Positions 12,016 to 24,091 of a stretch of DNA of 64,000 nt are shown piece after piece. This stretch comes from Kwoniella dejecticola CBS 10117 (lineage: Eukaryota; Basidiomycota; Tremellomycetes; Tremellales; Cryptococcaceae), in assembly GCF_000512565.2 (NCBI RefSeq), contig NC_089304.1, forward strand, positions 1,178,001-1,242,000, read 5' to 3'. The position numbers and the translations under genes are program-made. Within the stretch, counting starts at the first letter, position 1; each line of letters opens with the position of its first letter. Under the pieces are notes generated by a model. That model saw nothing but the letters and a program-made list of their open reading frames with translations. It was not told the origin of the DNA and ran no database searches.

Positions 12016-13610
12016 CTATCGTCTGATAGTGTTCTCCCTCCCACTTTCAGGTTCAGTCACCTCCTCGATCGGAGCCACGGACGCCGCGTAAGCTACATCA
12101 TATATGTTAACAGCAGAACAACGTCAATTGCTGTGAATTCCATGACCTTTTGATGGATAAATGACGGCAATTCAAGACAGTCCAAGAAACTCACTGCTCG
12201 CTCGATTCGTCCTGGTCGGTGCTCTACTAGCTGGAAGGGGATACATCCTAGGATCAACTCCCCCACTTCCACCACCATTGCCATGACCGTTTCCGTGACC
12301 ATTGCCGTTACCATTGGTTGGCACGGGTTTTCTGTATGATTTCCTGGTGGAGGGGACTTTTGACGGGGGCGTTCTATGTGTCTGGGTCGATCTGGGTGCT
12401 CCTCTAGGTTCGTCGATATCGGGTTCAGACTGATGCGAGTCAAACCAAATTCGGCCGTCAGCTCCGATCTACATTGGGATTTGCATTTGCGAGATTGAGA
12501 TTATGCTTGGGCATGCGGTAATTTGCACAACACCATATCGTATGTACCTCGCAGGGCGAGTCAACGGATCAAGGCGAAAATAATAACCAAAAAACCCCAC
12601 ACTCACATCAACGACAGTCCGCATGTCATACATCGTCCCCCCTCCTCTAGGTAGTGGCACATTCGCAAAATCGATCGACCGTACTTGAGGAGGTATGCTC
12701 GGTACATGTGTAGCTGGACCTGCGAATTCAGCGGCAGGGGGACTAGTAGTATATGCGGTCGGAGCTATACTTCTCGAAGGTGGCAGAGGGATTCCTCTTG
12801 GAGTTTTAGTTTCACTTCCTTTGCTCATGTTACCATTGTCGTTACCAGGGATGGCGGTGTAAGCTGTCGGGGCGGTGGATTTGGAAGGCGGTAAAGGGAA
12901 TTGGAAAGGTTGTTTCCCGCCAACACCAGTATAAGCGGATGGAGCTTTTGATCTAGGTCCATTCGGATGCTGAGTCGGTGCCGTACTGTGCAATCATTTA
13001 CCAACCAGAGAGACAGAATTGCCCTCGCCCATAGGAGCATATTCGGTAGGTTCATGGGTTTTGGTAGGTGGTAAAGGTATTTCTCTCGGGTCCTGAACTT
13101 GAGCTTGCGCATATTCAGGGCTAAATCCTGAATAAGCTGTGGGAGCTGTGCTTCGTGGATTCGGAAGAGGTATTTCGTCCGGTCGAGGATCCGTCTTTTC
13201 AGTGATGATCACTGTTTGACGGGTCGTTCCTGGACGAGGGGGCGTATCGAGGTTGATCGGTTGTCTGCCTCCTTTTGTCAAATGGGTGATCTCCGTCCGA
13301 GCGGGAGAATGAGCGATGGGTGCTGAGACCGGCTGAATCGGCTGAGACTGAGCTTGGGTCTGTGCTTGAGGCGTTCTAGGTGAGTTTGGGAAATATGCGG
13401 AAGTTGGATGATTCGATCTCGAGTGGGAGGACTATGTTTCAGTTGTGGCAATACGATCAAAGGCATGGTTTTCACGGGGAGAAGAACACAGAGGACAGAA
13501 CTCTTGGTAAGCTTTCATTCTTTCTGTCTTCAGACTTGACGGATACTTGGTATTCTTGAATATGGACGTACGGGAGGCTGAATCGTTATCTGCAGATAGC
13601 CGTAAGCCAT
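12016..13610 (-). CDS. Unrecognised protein with PLPP-x-APTAY repeats
   Basis: Proposed exons on the minus strand: 13610-13572, 13431-13015, 12969-12607, 12468-12195, 12092-12016 (389 residues, phases consistent). I do not recognise the family. The protein carries about five degenerate copies of a motif like IPLPPSKSTAPTAYT, ending in TAY, TEY or SAY, spread over its middle, and a Gly/Asn-rich stretch near the C-terminus. No signal peptide, membrane helix or catalytic motif is evident. Two points are uncertain. An in-frame TGA at 12994-12996 is removed only if a 45-nt intron (12970-13014, donor GTCTCT, acceptor CTCAG) is spliced. The last exon also depends on a GTGAGT donor at 12194; without that splice the protein ends a few codons later. 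The gene lies 212 bp from the next gene in the same direction. Confidence 0.6.
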
Positions 13611-13822
13611 AGCCGTCGTGAGTTTACATCGTTTTGATTATTCGATGATATGTGATCAGGCGAAATCCAAATTAAGAATCGTCAATAGTCAACATGGCCA
13701 GTCAAGTGACACAGATGCGCAGAACCAGTATATGGTGAGAGGGACATGTCGAAATGCCGATGAAAAACATTATATGATATAAGTATGCATGTAAAAAAAA
13801 CAAGAACTACATATAAGCTACT

Positions 13823-16800
13823 TTATCTATACCAGCTTGATCGTTTGGCATTACGTACAGTAGGAGCCTGCATTCTTCCACTATCACTTCCCACACCGCT
13901 CAGACCCAACGCACTCGTTCGCGGACCTTGGACATCTTCTACTCCCCCACTCACAGCCACAGGGGCCAGCTGAGGCGGCACGTAAATATCGTGTGTCTTC
14001 GGCGGGTGGTACGTCGATTCCGGTTCAGGGAGGTGTTCGGATCGAGCGGCGGCCGGATCTCGGTGGTGGAATAACGACGAAAAGCTATGTCGTGGTTTGT
14101 GGCCTTGCCCGTGGCTCCTCTCTGCTTGAGCCGGATGAGGCTCGGAGAAAGTCTTGTTGGGTCCAGCAAGTGGTCGGATCGCCTCCGAGCGGCTGTGGCA
14201 TGACAGGCTGAGCAGAATATTAGCGACATGCTGCTACTTCGAGTACTGGATCGAGGTCCGTGAGAAGCAACAAGACTCACCATTGGTCGATGCCTCATAT
14301 TGGGCATACTGGGCGGCGGACGAGGAGCTCGACCGTTTTGAGAGGGCGCTTGTCTCATCATGTGAGGTGGGGGCATGCCGTTATGAGACGACATGGGCGG
14401 AGGTCCCTATAGATTCCGTGTAAGCTGACTACACATCAGACGTTGAAAGAAACCCGCGACTTACCTGCGCGTGAGGATGTTCGTGCAAGTGTTCCTCCTC
14501 GTCCTCTTGGATTCCAGGCAGTTCACTTTCCAAGTCCATGTCGTTCCTCAGTGCTCCTGCTACTCTACTTCGTGCAGAATTTCTTCCGCTTCTAGCAGGG
14601 GTGCGATTAGCGGATCGTCCGCCATATTGGGAATTAGGAGACTGCACATTGGAAACATCTCTTGATCTACGTCAATATGAAGTCAGCTTTTTCTGGCACT
14701 TGCGGAATGCAAGAAACTGGTCTGGCCAAAACGCTTAAGATGAACACTTACGAAGGCAAGCCAATGCCGGCTGGATCGACAGAGCCATAACTAGTATTTC
14801 TGGAGTGTGTCTTGATGGGGAACGCAGGATACCTATCTCCATCCGGGATCTGACTTTGTCTCATAGCATGTGAATTATGAAGTCCTTCGGACAAACTCAA
14901 TCGCCTGTTCATCTTCTGACTGTTATTGAGGCTCTGATTGGGTCTCACCGTTGAAGGTGCTCTTTGAGTATGGCTTCTACCCAAAACTTGGGATGGCGGG
15001 AAAGGACTTGGCAAAGGCTTATCAACATTCGATGCCCCATCATCAAAGGTTGATCTCGCTGGAGCATGCGTGGGAGCTTTGGAGTATTCTGTGGGAGGTA
15101 CAGCGGAAGAATGGATCGTCTTGGATCGAGCTCCTCCCATCATTCTCTTGAGACTGGGATCATGCTCAACCCGTTCGAGATAGCTCTCAGCAGCATGGGG
15201 CTGAGCCACTGATTCAGGCTGAGGTACTTGCGGGACAGCTGAGACACCGGTGCGATTGACGGGAGGTAATCTTGTGGCCTGTGCGCGATTGGACAGAGGC
15301 GCTTGCGATCTGCCTGGAGTAGTATGGATAGCCGTTGTAGGCGCTCTTGGTGTTCTTTGCGAGATCGTGGGTGGCTGGGGTGGGACAGTTGGCTGTGTAT
15401 AAGCCGGCACAGTTGAATGCGTCTGCTGGGGTGGATTAGGGGGAAGCTGACTGACACTGACGGGTACAGTCTGCGGAACGACCGATGGGGCAGTCTGGGC
15501 TATCGGTACCATGACGGGCACCATCATTGACTGGGTCATCGGTGCCATTTGAGGCGGAGTCGGCTGCTTGGCGGTGGCCATACCCGTATGCTGAGGCATC
15601 ATGGGTTGACCTGTATGTTGCGGCATGAGAGGGGCCGTTGAAGGCTGTCCAGTATGTTGAGGCATCAGACTTTGGCCTGCAGGTGCATTCATGTATTGAG
15701 AAGCAGCACCCGTTTGCTGTGGTAGTGATGTCGGAGCCGTCTGACCGGGAGTTTGATGAGGTATAGGAGCTACTGACTGTCCAGGCGTCTGCATAGCCGG
15801 CATCGGCTGCATTACAACACCGGTCGTTGATTGCTGAACCGGTTGAGGCATTTGCATCTGTCCAGCTGGCTGAGCTGCATATTGAGGCTGAGGCTGTTGC
15901 CCTTGCTGAGGAGGTGTAATCTGTTGTTGACCTGGTTGTTGATGCTGAAATTGAGGGAATGTTCCGGGATTCTGAGCAAAGTATTCCATCATCTGAGCAA
16001 TACTCTGCATTTGAGCTTGAGCTCCAGGAGACATCGGTTGTGGCTGCTGCCATTGCTGCTGAGGTTGTTGTTGCTGAGGCTGCTGGGCTTGTTGTTGGAA
16101 GTACTGATTGGTAGGTGATTGTAAGAACATCGGAGTCTGAGCCTGCATCATAGGTGTCTGATGCAAGACTGCCCCTGGTACATTTTGAACGGGATCGACC
16201 CCTGGTATAGGAGGTGAATTGCCCATCCACCTTTCGGCTTCTTGCCAAGCCTAAAGCAGATCTGTCAGCTGATTCGCAATCGATGTAGACGCATACTCAG
16301 CTGACATACCTCTGCTTTACCCTCTTCTTTACCTTGGGCTCTCGCTTCACGAACTCTCAAAGCTTCGTGATATTTCCATAATCTACAAAACCGTATCTCA
16401 GCCTTATCCGTCAAATTGGACCAGGTTAATACGACTTACTTATCTCTTGCCTCCTCAAAGCATCTCTGAATCCTTCTCTTCTCTTCATCGCTGTTCTTCC
16501 CCTCATCTCTTGCCCGACGAAGCGCACGCACAGCACTAGCCCACTCATTCTGATAATTCTTCATTTCTTCCTCCTTGATACCTGCTTCTTGCTCTATCTG
16601 CGTTCGGGCCACCTGTTCAGCGATCAACCTAGCTTGAAGCTCCCTCAATTGTTTCTCAGCAGCTTCCAGCTTGGTAGCGGTAGTCGCCAGGCTCTGCGCC
16701 TCGTGAATTTGTCGTTGTAATTCTTGCATATGTTCCTGATTTCGGTTTGATTCCTGCCTGAGTAATCTATCTCGATGATCGTACATGTCTCTTCCCCTAG

Positions 16801-18355
16801 AACAGGACATTGGGACTCTCAGCGGACTGTTTCAGGCAAGCTCTAGCTGAAGCGACCAATGACGATGAATCGGAAGGATGTGAAGGAGATCACAAAGGAT
16901 GTATTGAGTCACGGAAGGATAGTCGGAGTCAGGGACATAGGCAGTGGAAAAAATAGCATCTCGACTCACATGTCACCCCTTGTCCACACACTTGTGGGAC
17001 CGATAGTCATCTCATCTTCGAAACCTCCTGCTCCGGTATGAGGAGTTCTAGCGGTGATATCGTCCTGCGACCACACACTCGCGCCGTCACCTGGAGCATT
17101 CTCGTACGCTTCCTCAGGATTGGGTACGATAGGCTGGCCCCCTTCGCCTGGGTCAACGTTCGTCCCTCCCCGTCGCTGGCTCCGTGCAGCCGTGGACGGT
17201 GCACGAGCAGGTCGATACATGCTGATGGAATCTCCTGGAGCGAGTTCAGTGACAGAAGAGAAAGCCTGGATCGGATGTTGAAAAGCAGAGTTTGGCGAGA
17301 GGAGATGATTCGTTTGAAAGCCTGAGCCAAGTTGAGATTGCGGGGACTGTCGATGTTGAAGATTGGGTGAGATAGGATTGAAGTTGGGTTGTGTGTTGGA
17401 AGGGTCTGCCTGGTGTGGTGGTGGTGGAAGAGGCGCAGAAGCGATGTTGAGAGTCGTAGTGGTGGGTGGGGGTTGACGAGGTATTGACGTGTTCAAGGAA
17501 TCGATTGATGGACCACCTAACCCAAGTGTCTGGAGGCGCTCGTTAAGTGCTTTCAGGCTGTGTGGAAGAAGTGATTCGTGGTTAGCGCAAGATCCCGTCT
17601 GGATAAATTACAAGTGTGTGTATGTATCGTATGAACACATCAGACAAGGACTTGGAGAAGGAAGCTCGGTATATAGGATGGATGGGTAAGACAAGGAATG
17701 CCTGATGAACATGATGCGATGATGATCGATGGACAATAGGAAGGATGGGATGAGTGATACGTGATCAACGTTGATCCGAGCGTCATTGTTGCAGGGTTCA
17801 GTCAAACATGAACTTTACAGGACTTTTGTCATACCGGTTGATTCTGTCCCTTTTCCTTCGCCACCCGAAAGACCGATACCACTAGAACAGACAAAAAGAA
17901 ACTCACTCTAAGGGTTTACTAGCTCGTTCACTACCTTCAATTCCAAATCCTCCTTCACTCATACTCTTATTGTTGAAGCTTCCCATCCCCGTCCCCATCC
18001 CCATTGGGATCTGATACATGAATTCATTTGTCGGGTCCGCATTCTGCATCTTAGTTCGTTTTGTACTGATCGGAATCTTTGCGAATGGGTGGGTTTTGGG
18101 TGACAAAAAATCCTCTATCTCACCCAGTAGATTATTGTCTCTTGCCCCAATAGAAGCTAACGAGTTGGAATCGGAATTGGAGTTATTGTTCGAGGTTTCC
18201 GTTATTGTGATTGTCGGGTTGGGGTAGATGAATCGATTGTTCTGATCGACTTCTCGGTTGAAGTAGTCTAGGAGATCTTGATGCTGGTGAGAAGGGTATT
18301 GTTCTGGGTGATTAGGGATGTTTAAGCCTGTTTCCGGTCGGGATATGGGTACCAT
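13823..18355 (-). CDS. Large unrecognised protein: coiled coil plus Gln/Pro-rich region
   Basis: Exons on the minus strand: 18355-17907, 17557-16970, 16796-16440, 16382-16310, 16250-14752, 14666-14465, 14406-14281, and a last exon from about 14207 to 13823 (about 1225 residues). The family is not recognised. The N-terminal third is polar and Pro-rich. A charged coiled coil follows, rich in Arg, Glu and Gln (16796-16310, including LEAAEKQLRELQARL). A region extremely rich in Gln, Pro and Met then runs through the start of the 14752-16250 exon, followed by Ser/Pro-rich sequence and an acidic cluster EDEEEHLHEHPH. The last junction does not close: splicing at 14207 in phase 0 gives a stop after about 40 codons, while the best-looking coding frame, ending SSWYR at 13823, is offset by one base. 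The 17558-17906 intron (349 nt) is long for this window. The start ATG is chosen conservatively; the frame stays open upstream. Confidence 0.6.
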
Positions 18356-19991
18356 TGTCCGTGTGACTGATTTTGGTGTTATCACAAGAACAAAGGGATA
18401 ATGTCGAGAAGACGTCGGAGAACAAAGGGAATCTTGAAGGAGAAGAAGAGATAGGGAGAAGACAAAAGACTACTGATTGTGTTCCTCCTTACTTTGTCCC
18501 AGGCGTTGTTACGATGTGAGTTCTGATTGTACAAGAACTGTGTGGTGAGCAGTGATGAGTGATTTCCCCAAGAACAGAAGAACAGTCAGAAAAACAAAAA
18601 GACATGACGAGATATGCTTGTCAGATACCACTGTCAATCAGTCTCTCACTGTGACGGTCAGTACAGACCAGCGTGAGCATATCATTTGTATGGTGTGTAT
18701 ACGCGGTGATCCAAGCTTTCTCTGTCGTTTCAAGGTGATCATGGTGAATTCAGGGTAAAACACACACATACCTTCCTTTCATCAGCTAATGATCGTCCTT
18801 TGGCTCTCTTCGTCAGCCGGATGAGGAAGTAAAACAGCTACTTTGATCGCTGTACTGTAACAAGGCGATACTAGCCGGATACAGGACTGGTTCATAGCAT
18901 GTGCTGGTCTGGGGACTGGGTAGGTCGTCATAGCTACACGCGTAGCATGAAAGGGAGGGGATTCAATCCTTCACCACCAATTGGAACGTACGACGGCGTC
19001 ACGGTGATCAGAGTCCCAGCAGAAGTAGTGCTTTCGCGTCAGTATCTGATGATCTGGTTCAGCTTTGACGAAGGAATCATCTGTCTTTGATGAATGATTT
19101 TCGGTCATCTCGCTCGCAAACTCGTGAAACATGATAGGCTTGAGCGTGACTGACTTCCACTCGAAACCTTGAAACTCTCCATCCGCAATTTGGTGCCACA
19201 TACATTTTCCCACGGGTGTCCACAATATAATCTACCATCTACGTCATTTTACCCTCTTTGTTCGCAGAGTGCCTTATCATTTCAAAACTGATTTACCCTA
19301 ATTGGTAATATGACGTTTTTGTTATCAGGGTAACGTATGTAGTTAGTAGATTCCAGACTGACTTGCATAATAGCGTAACAGCGTTCGCACACAGAAGAAT
19401 TCACGTCTCGACAACAGAAAGAGTAAACCTGAAAGAAAACCGAAAGAAAAGTACTCTTCTTCAACAGTTCACTAGCAGCAAGCACATAGCACATCGCATC
19501 AGCTTCCATCTATCCATTTCATCTCATCCTTGTCGTCCTCCTCCTCCTCAGCAGTAAGCCACGAAAAGTCACGACGGCTGTGTGCTAGATTGTAAGTATA
19601 GGCACGTTCCTTTCTCATATCCCGCTTCCTCCTCAAGAATTCAGTTGTCAGGCTGAAAGAACGGAAGGACGGTTTCCCATCAAAACACCCATTGTGCTTT
19701 ATTCCTTTGACATTCCTTTCTTGCTCCGGCCGCTTAACCGAATTGGTCTATCTCATTTATCTTACTGCCAAACTATCTTCGTAGTCTAAGCTTGAAAAGC
19801 CAGCCGAAGAAAAGAAGCTGACAGGTATCATTACCCCTAACAGCTCAACTTGTAGTAGCCCTTCGTTGTCCTCACTCAGCGAACGTGCTTCTGATCCTTG
19901 TTCTATAAGACCTGTATATCGCTCGTCTCGGACACTTCTTGTCTGCACTCCCTCATTCACTTGTCTTTCCGCCAGTCAAAATCTAGTCAAG
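18356..19991. other. Divergent intergenic region upstream of TPS2
   Basis: No coding feature is supported. A likely 5'-UTR intron of the TPS2 gene lies at 19592-19855: GTAAGT donor, CTAAC branch-like sequence and TTGTAG acceptor. Pyrimidine-rich tracts occur near 19510-19560. The rest presumably holds promoters for the two divergent genes. Confidence 0.4.
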
Positions 19992-22900
19992 ATGGATTCC
20001 ATGCACCCCGACCCAGCGCCTGCCCCTCCCCCTTCCTTGGCCGACATCAAAGCCCAAGTCGACAGACTCGAAGCCTCGCACAAAGCCAAGGGCTTACCCC
20101 TATCCGGACGAATTATCCATGTGATGCACCATCTCCCCGTCGAGATCGTTCGGATCGTCCCTGCGGAATCCTTAGAAGCCGGAGGCATGTTGAGCCCACC
20201 TATGACTCCCGAATTCAAGCCGGAAGACGTCGAAGCTACCGTCGAATCAGCAGATGCTAAATGGAGGATTCACGCCAGAACGGCTCACCCAGCTTTGGTG
20301 TCAGGCATAAAATCGCTGAGTGATACCCACGACCAAATCTTGGTGGCTTGGACAGGAGAAGTCCTCTTACAGCCAGATACAAATGCTTCGCCGCAACCTC
20401 CCTCTCAAGCTACTTTCCCTTCCATCGCACAAAACCTCCTAGCTCCTTTCCAGGAGAATCCCACACCTTCACCTACGTCGCCGAGCATGCCTACTCCGCC
20501 AAATGAGTCCCCTCTGATGGTCTTTGGCGGCGAGTTCAACGAGCAAGAGAAGAAAGACGTCGAGAAGGAGTTAGAGCGATTTGCGGAAGTCGAGCAGAAG
20601 TACGAGGAGGGTTCGAAATTGAAGTACTTGCCGGTGTTCTTGCCGCCTGACGTCAGTAAAGGCCATTATGAAGGCTTCTGTAAGAAGAGTGAGTGGATCC
20701 TAGCATCTTTTCTGTGCGCAAGGCTGCGGACTGACGGTCGAGAATAGCTCTTTGGCCATTGTTCCACTATCTCCTTTGGCTAGATTCGACCGCTACCGTC
20801 CCTTCACCCGACCCCTCGTGGTTAGCATACCACAAGACCAACCAAATGTTCGCCCAGCGTGTTGCGGAAGTCTACCGACCGGGAGACTTGATCATCTGTC
20901 ATGACTACCATTTACTCCTTGCGCCCAAGATGATCCGTGAAGCCCTGGGTCAAGTATTCCACCCTAACGCAGGCTGGGGTACGGCTCATCCTTCGCCAGC
21001 CGCTCATCATGCCAACAAGCGCTTTGACTGGGACCAGAGCCAAACTCAACAAGCTACCCCTACCAGCGCGAATGAGAAGTCCAAGGCGGGAGAGAAATTG
21101 GGTGGTTTCCTATCGAATGTCGGTTCGGCCCTCGGTCAACATCTCAGCGTAGGTGCCGAAGGTCCTGGAACACCTGTCGAGGTCATGATCGGAATGTTCA
21201 TGCATACTCCTTGGCCAAGTTCGGAGATCTTCAGATGTTTACCTAGTGAGTCACCCCTGATCACACCTCCAAGTGACCGAGCAAAGACTAATCGTATCAT
21301 ATTCTCATAGCTCGACGAGAGATTCTCGATGGTATGCTCGGAGCCAATTTGGTATCTTTCCAAACGTACTCTTATTCCCGACATTTCGTTTCGACCTGTA
21401 TCAGAGTTTGCGGGTATGAATCTACCCCTGGAGGAGTCGACGCCAACGGACAAGTGACAGCCGTTGGATACTGCCCGATTGGTCTAGACGTCAAGCGAGT
21501 CATCCATGATAGGGAATTACCGGGAGTTATCCCTAAGATGGAAGCTTTGAGGCAATTGTACAAGGACAAGAAGATCATTGTTGGACGAGAGAAATTGGAT
21601 GTAGCCAAGGGTGTCTACAACAAGCTTCAAGCTTTCGAGAAGTTCTTACAAGTCTACCCTGAGTGGAGAGGAAAGGTCGTGCTTATCCAAGTTACTACGC
21701 CTGCGTTATCTGAATCACCCAAATTGGAAAGGATGACGGCTGAGTTGGTCAGTCATATCAATGGTACTTATGGAAGTCTGGATTTCACCCCTGTCCACCA
21801 TTAGTAAGTTGCTTTCGTTAGTTTTGCGACTTGTAGGATATTGGGGTCAATACTAACAGAATTGTTGATTATCCACTTAGCCACCAAGCACTGGAAAAAG
21901 ATGAATATTTCGGATTACTTTCCGTCGCCGATTTAGCGCTCATCACTTCGTTACGAGATGGTATGAACACAACCTCGATGGAGTTCATTTTATGTCAAGA
22001 CAAGACCAACAAATCGCCTTTAGTCTTGTCTGAATTCATGGGAACAGTCGCATCCTTCCAATCTGCGCTCCAGATCAACCCCCACGATCTCTTAGGTGTA
22101 GCGCACGCTATCAACAAGGGACTGAACATGCCAGAAGCTGAAAAGGAAGAACGACATACTTCGTTACTCAACTCGGTGGTCGGTCATACCTCTTACACTT
22201 GGGCTGCTACTATACTCAAGCAATTATTGGAGAATGTAGGCGGTGAGCATACAGCTCATCAGACTCCCGCTTTGGACGTTGGGAAGTTCAGTCAGGCATA
22301 TAAGAATGCGAAGAAGAGACTGATGTTGTTCGACTACGATGTGAGTTTTGGGGTTTTCTTTTTTTTTCTTGGGGGGGAGGGGGGGGGGTAATTTTGTCTT
22401 TCACTTGCTTCCCAACTTTCAGTCTCTAATCAGGCAGGCGACGTGATGTTGGAGATGCTTTTGGAGGTAATGGATGCTGATCCTGATGCTGGTTATCTGT
22501 GGGTTGAATAGGGCACATTAACGCCAATTGTCAAAGTCCCATCTCATGCTGTACCGACCGAACGGACCCTGAATGCCATCTCGACATTAGCGCAAGATCC
22601 CAAGAATGTAGTTTACTTGATATCTGGGCGAGATGGTGATTTCCTCGAAGAGCATTGGGGACATGTCTCGAACTTGGGAATGTCGGCTGAGCATGGTTCG
22701 TTCGTGAAGCAACCTGGAGATGAGGATTTCACAAATATGACGGAGGCTTTGGACATGAGCTGGATGAGTGAGGTTGAGGAGATTTTCAAATATTACACCG
22801 AGGTGAGTGGTATTTTTCTCTCTCAGATCTCGCTGCACACATATCTCCTGCTCGAATGGAACGTGCCATTTTTTCCGCTTCGACTTGGTCTGAAAATCTC

Positions 22901-23751
22901 GGGAGTGAGACAAAAGGATCGATGAGCTTATTGGTTGATTGTGTGTGTAACTAGCGAACAACCGGAGCTACGATCGAAGTGAAAAAAGCTTCTATCACTT
23001 GGCATTACCGAAATGCCGATCCTGATTTCGGGTGAGTCTGATGATTCAAAATGCTTGAATTGTATCCGAATGGCGCTGATCATGTTTGTGATGGGACAGA
23101 GAATTCCAATGTAAACAATGTTTGGATCTGCTTGAGAGTTCTTTGGCGCCTCGACGACCTATCGAAAGTGAGTCAGCTATCATATCACTGCGATTGGCTT
23201 GGACACTGAAGCTGATAACGCGATGGTAGTCCTGGTGGGAAAGAAGAATCTCGAAGTCCGACCGCTGGCAGTGAACAAGGGAGAGATAGTCAAGAGGCTG
23301 ATGTATGAAAACCCTGATGCCGATTTGATATTCTGTGCGGGCGATGACAAGGTGGGTTGGATTTACGTTCTCCTGTGACCCAGATCTGTAATTAAAGCTG
23401 CTTTTCGAGGTTATCCGCATTCTTTAACAATGAGAATGAGTACAAAGCTGACCTGTCGATGGTGATTTTTTACAGACCGACGAAGATATGTTCCGATCAT
23501 TAAGAACCGTTTTCCCACCTGGCGGAGTACACGCTTCCGAACCGATAATAATGAAACCCCCTGTAGCTGTCACCTCGACCCTAGACCCGGAGGAAGTAGC
23601 AGAACTCAAAGATGTTGAATTGCATATTCGACCTGATGAGATATTCGCCACGACGGTCGGACCGCCCGCGAAGAAGACGTTGGCGGGATGGCACGTTACG
23701 TGTCCTGAGGAGGTTGTGGAGGCTCTGGAAACTCTGTTAGAGTCTCAATAG
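19992..23751 (+). CDS. TPS2: Trehalose-6-phosphate synthase-like/phosphatase (TPS2 type)
   Basis: Nine exons: 19992-20688, 20748-21245, 21311-21803, 21881-22340, 22512-22802, 22955-23031, 23100-23167, 23230-23351, 23476-23751 (993 residues). The N-terminal two thirds is a GT20 glycosyltransferase-like domain (WPLFHY, HDYHLLL, GREKLD, SLRDGMNTTSMEF). The C-terminal third is a HAD-type trehalose-phosphatase: FDYD/GTLTPIV holds the DxDxT nucleophile motif at about residues 714-718, followed by SGRDGDFLEEHW and AGDDKTDEDMF. All catalytic Asp residues are present, so this is the active phosphatase rather than a Tsl1/Tps3 regulator. It would dephosphorylate trehalose-6-phosphate in the cytosol in complex with Tps1, giving the stress protectant trehalose. 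The DYD and GTLT halves of the active site are separated by the longest intron of the gene (22341-22511). Confidence 0.95.
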
Positions 23752-24091
23752 TGTACTTCAGCTCCACTGTAGAAATTGGATCTCGTGCTGTGTTACGCAT
23801 CGGCAACGGCCTCGAGCAAGGATTGAATGATGGAATGAAAATAGATGCTGTTTGTTTGATGTCACAACCACGGCTTATAGGTTGGTGGTTTAATGTGTGA
23901 AGAGACGGTTCCAAAAGTGAATTTAGGAAGTCGAGTATTATACCAATTGCATGTATACATGATTCTGCCTGGCCGCGTTTTGTGTTATAGAGATATAGTA
24001 CAAGAGAAGCAATGAAGATGAGCTAGAAACACAGTCGACGCAGTTCATGTGGATTTCTCCATATTTTTTTCAAAAAAGGGGGACTTCCAAC
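23752..24091. other. Convergent 3' spacer
   Basis: Short spacer between TPS2 and the convergent ankyrin gene. Nothing beyond presumed 3' UTRs is seen. Confidence 0.5.

Noticed and set aside
13951..14394. Minus-strand ORF reading through the last intron of the coiled-coil gene
   Set aside because: Upstream it is the true exon 14406-14281, but past the GTGAGT donor at 14280 it reads intron and then a third frame with Arg-rich, non-protein-like composition.
15436..16248. Minus-strand ORF of 270 codons rich in Ser/Ala/Thr
   Set aside because: Alternative frame of the Gln/Pro-rich exon 14752-16250. The Gln frame keeps phase with six neighbouring exons.
18899..19080. GGATTCAATCC string resembling a tRNA B box (about 18959)
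   Set aside because: No five-base T stem, acceptor stem or D arm could be folded around it.
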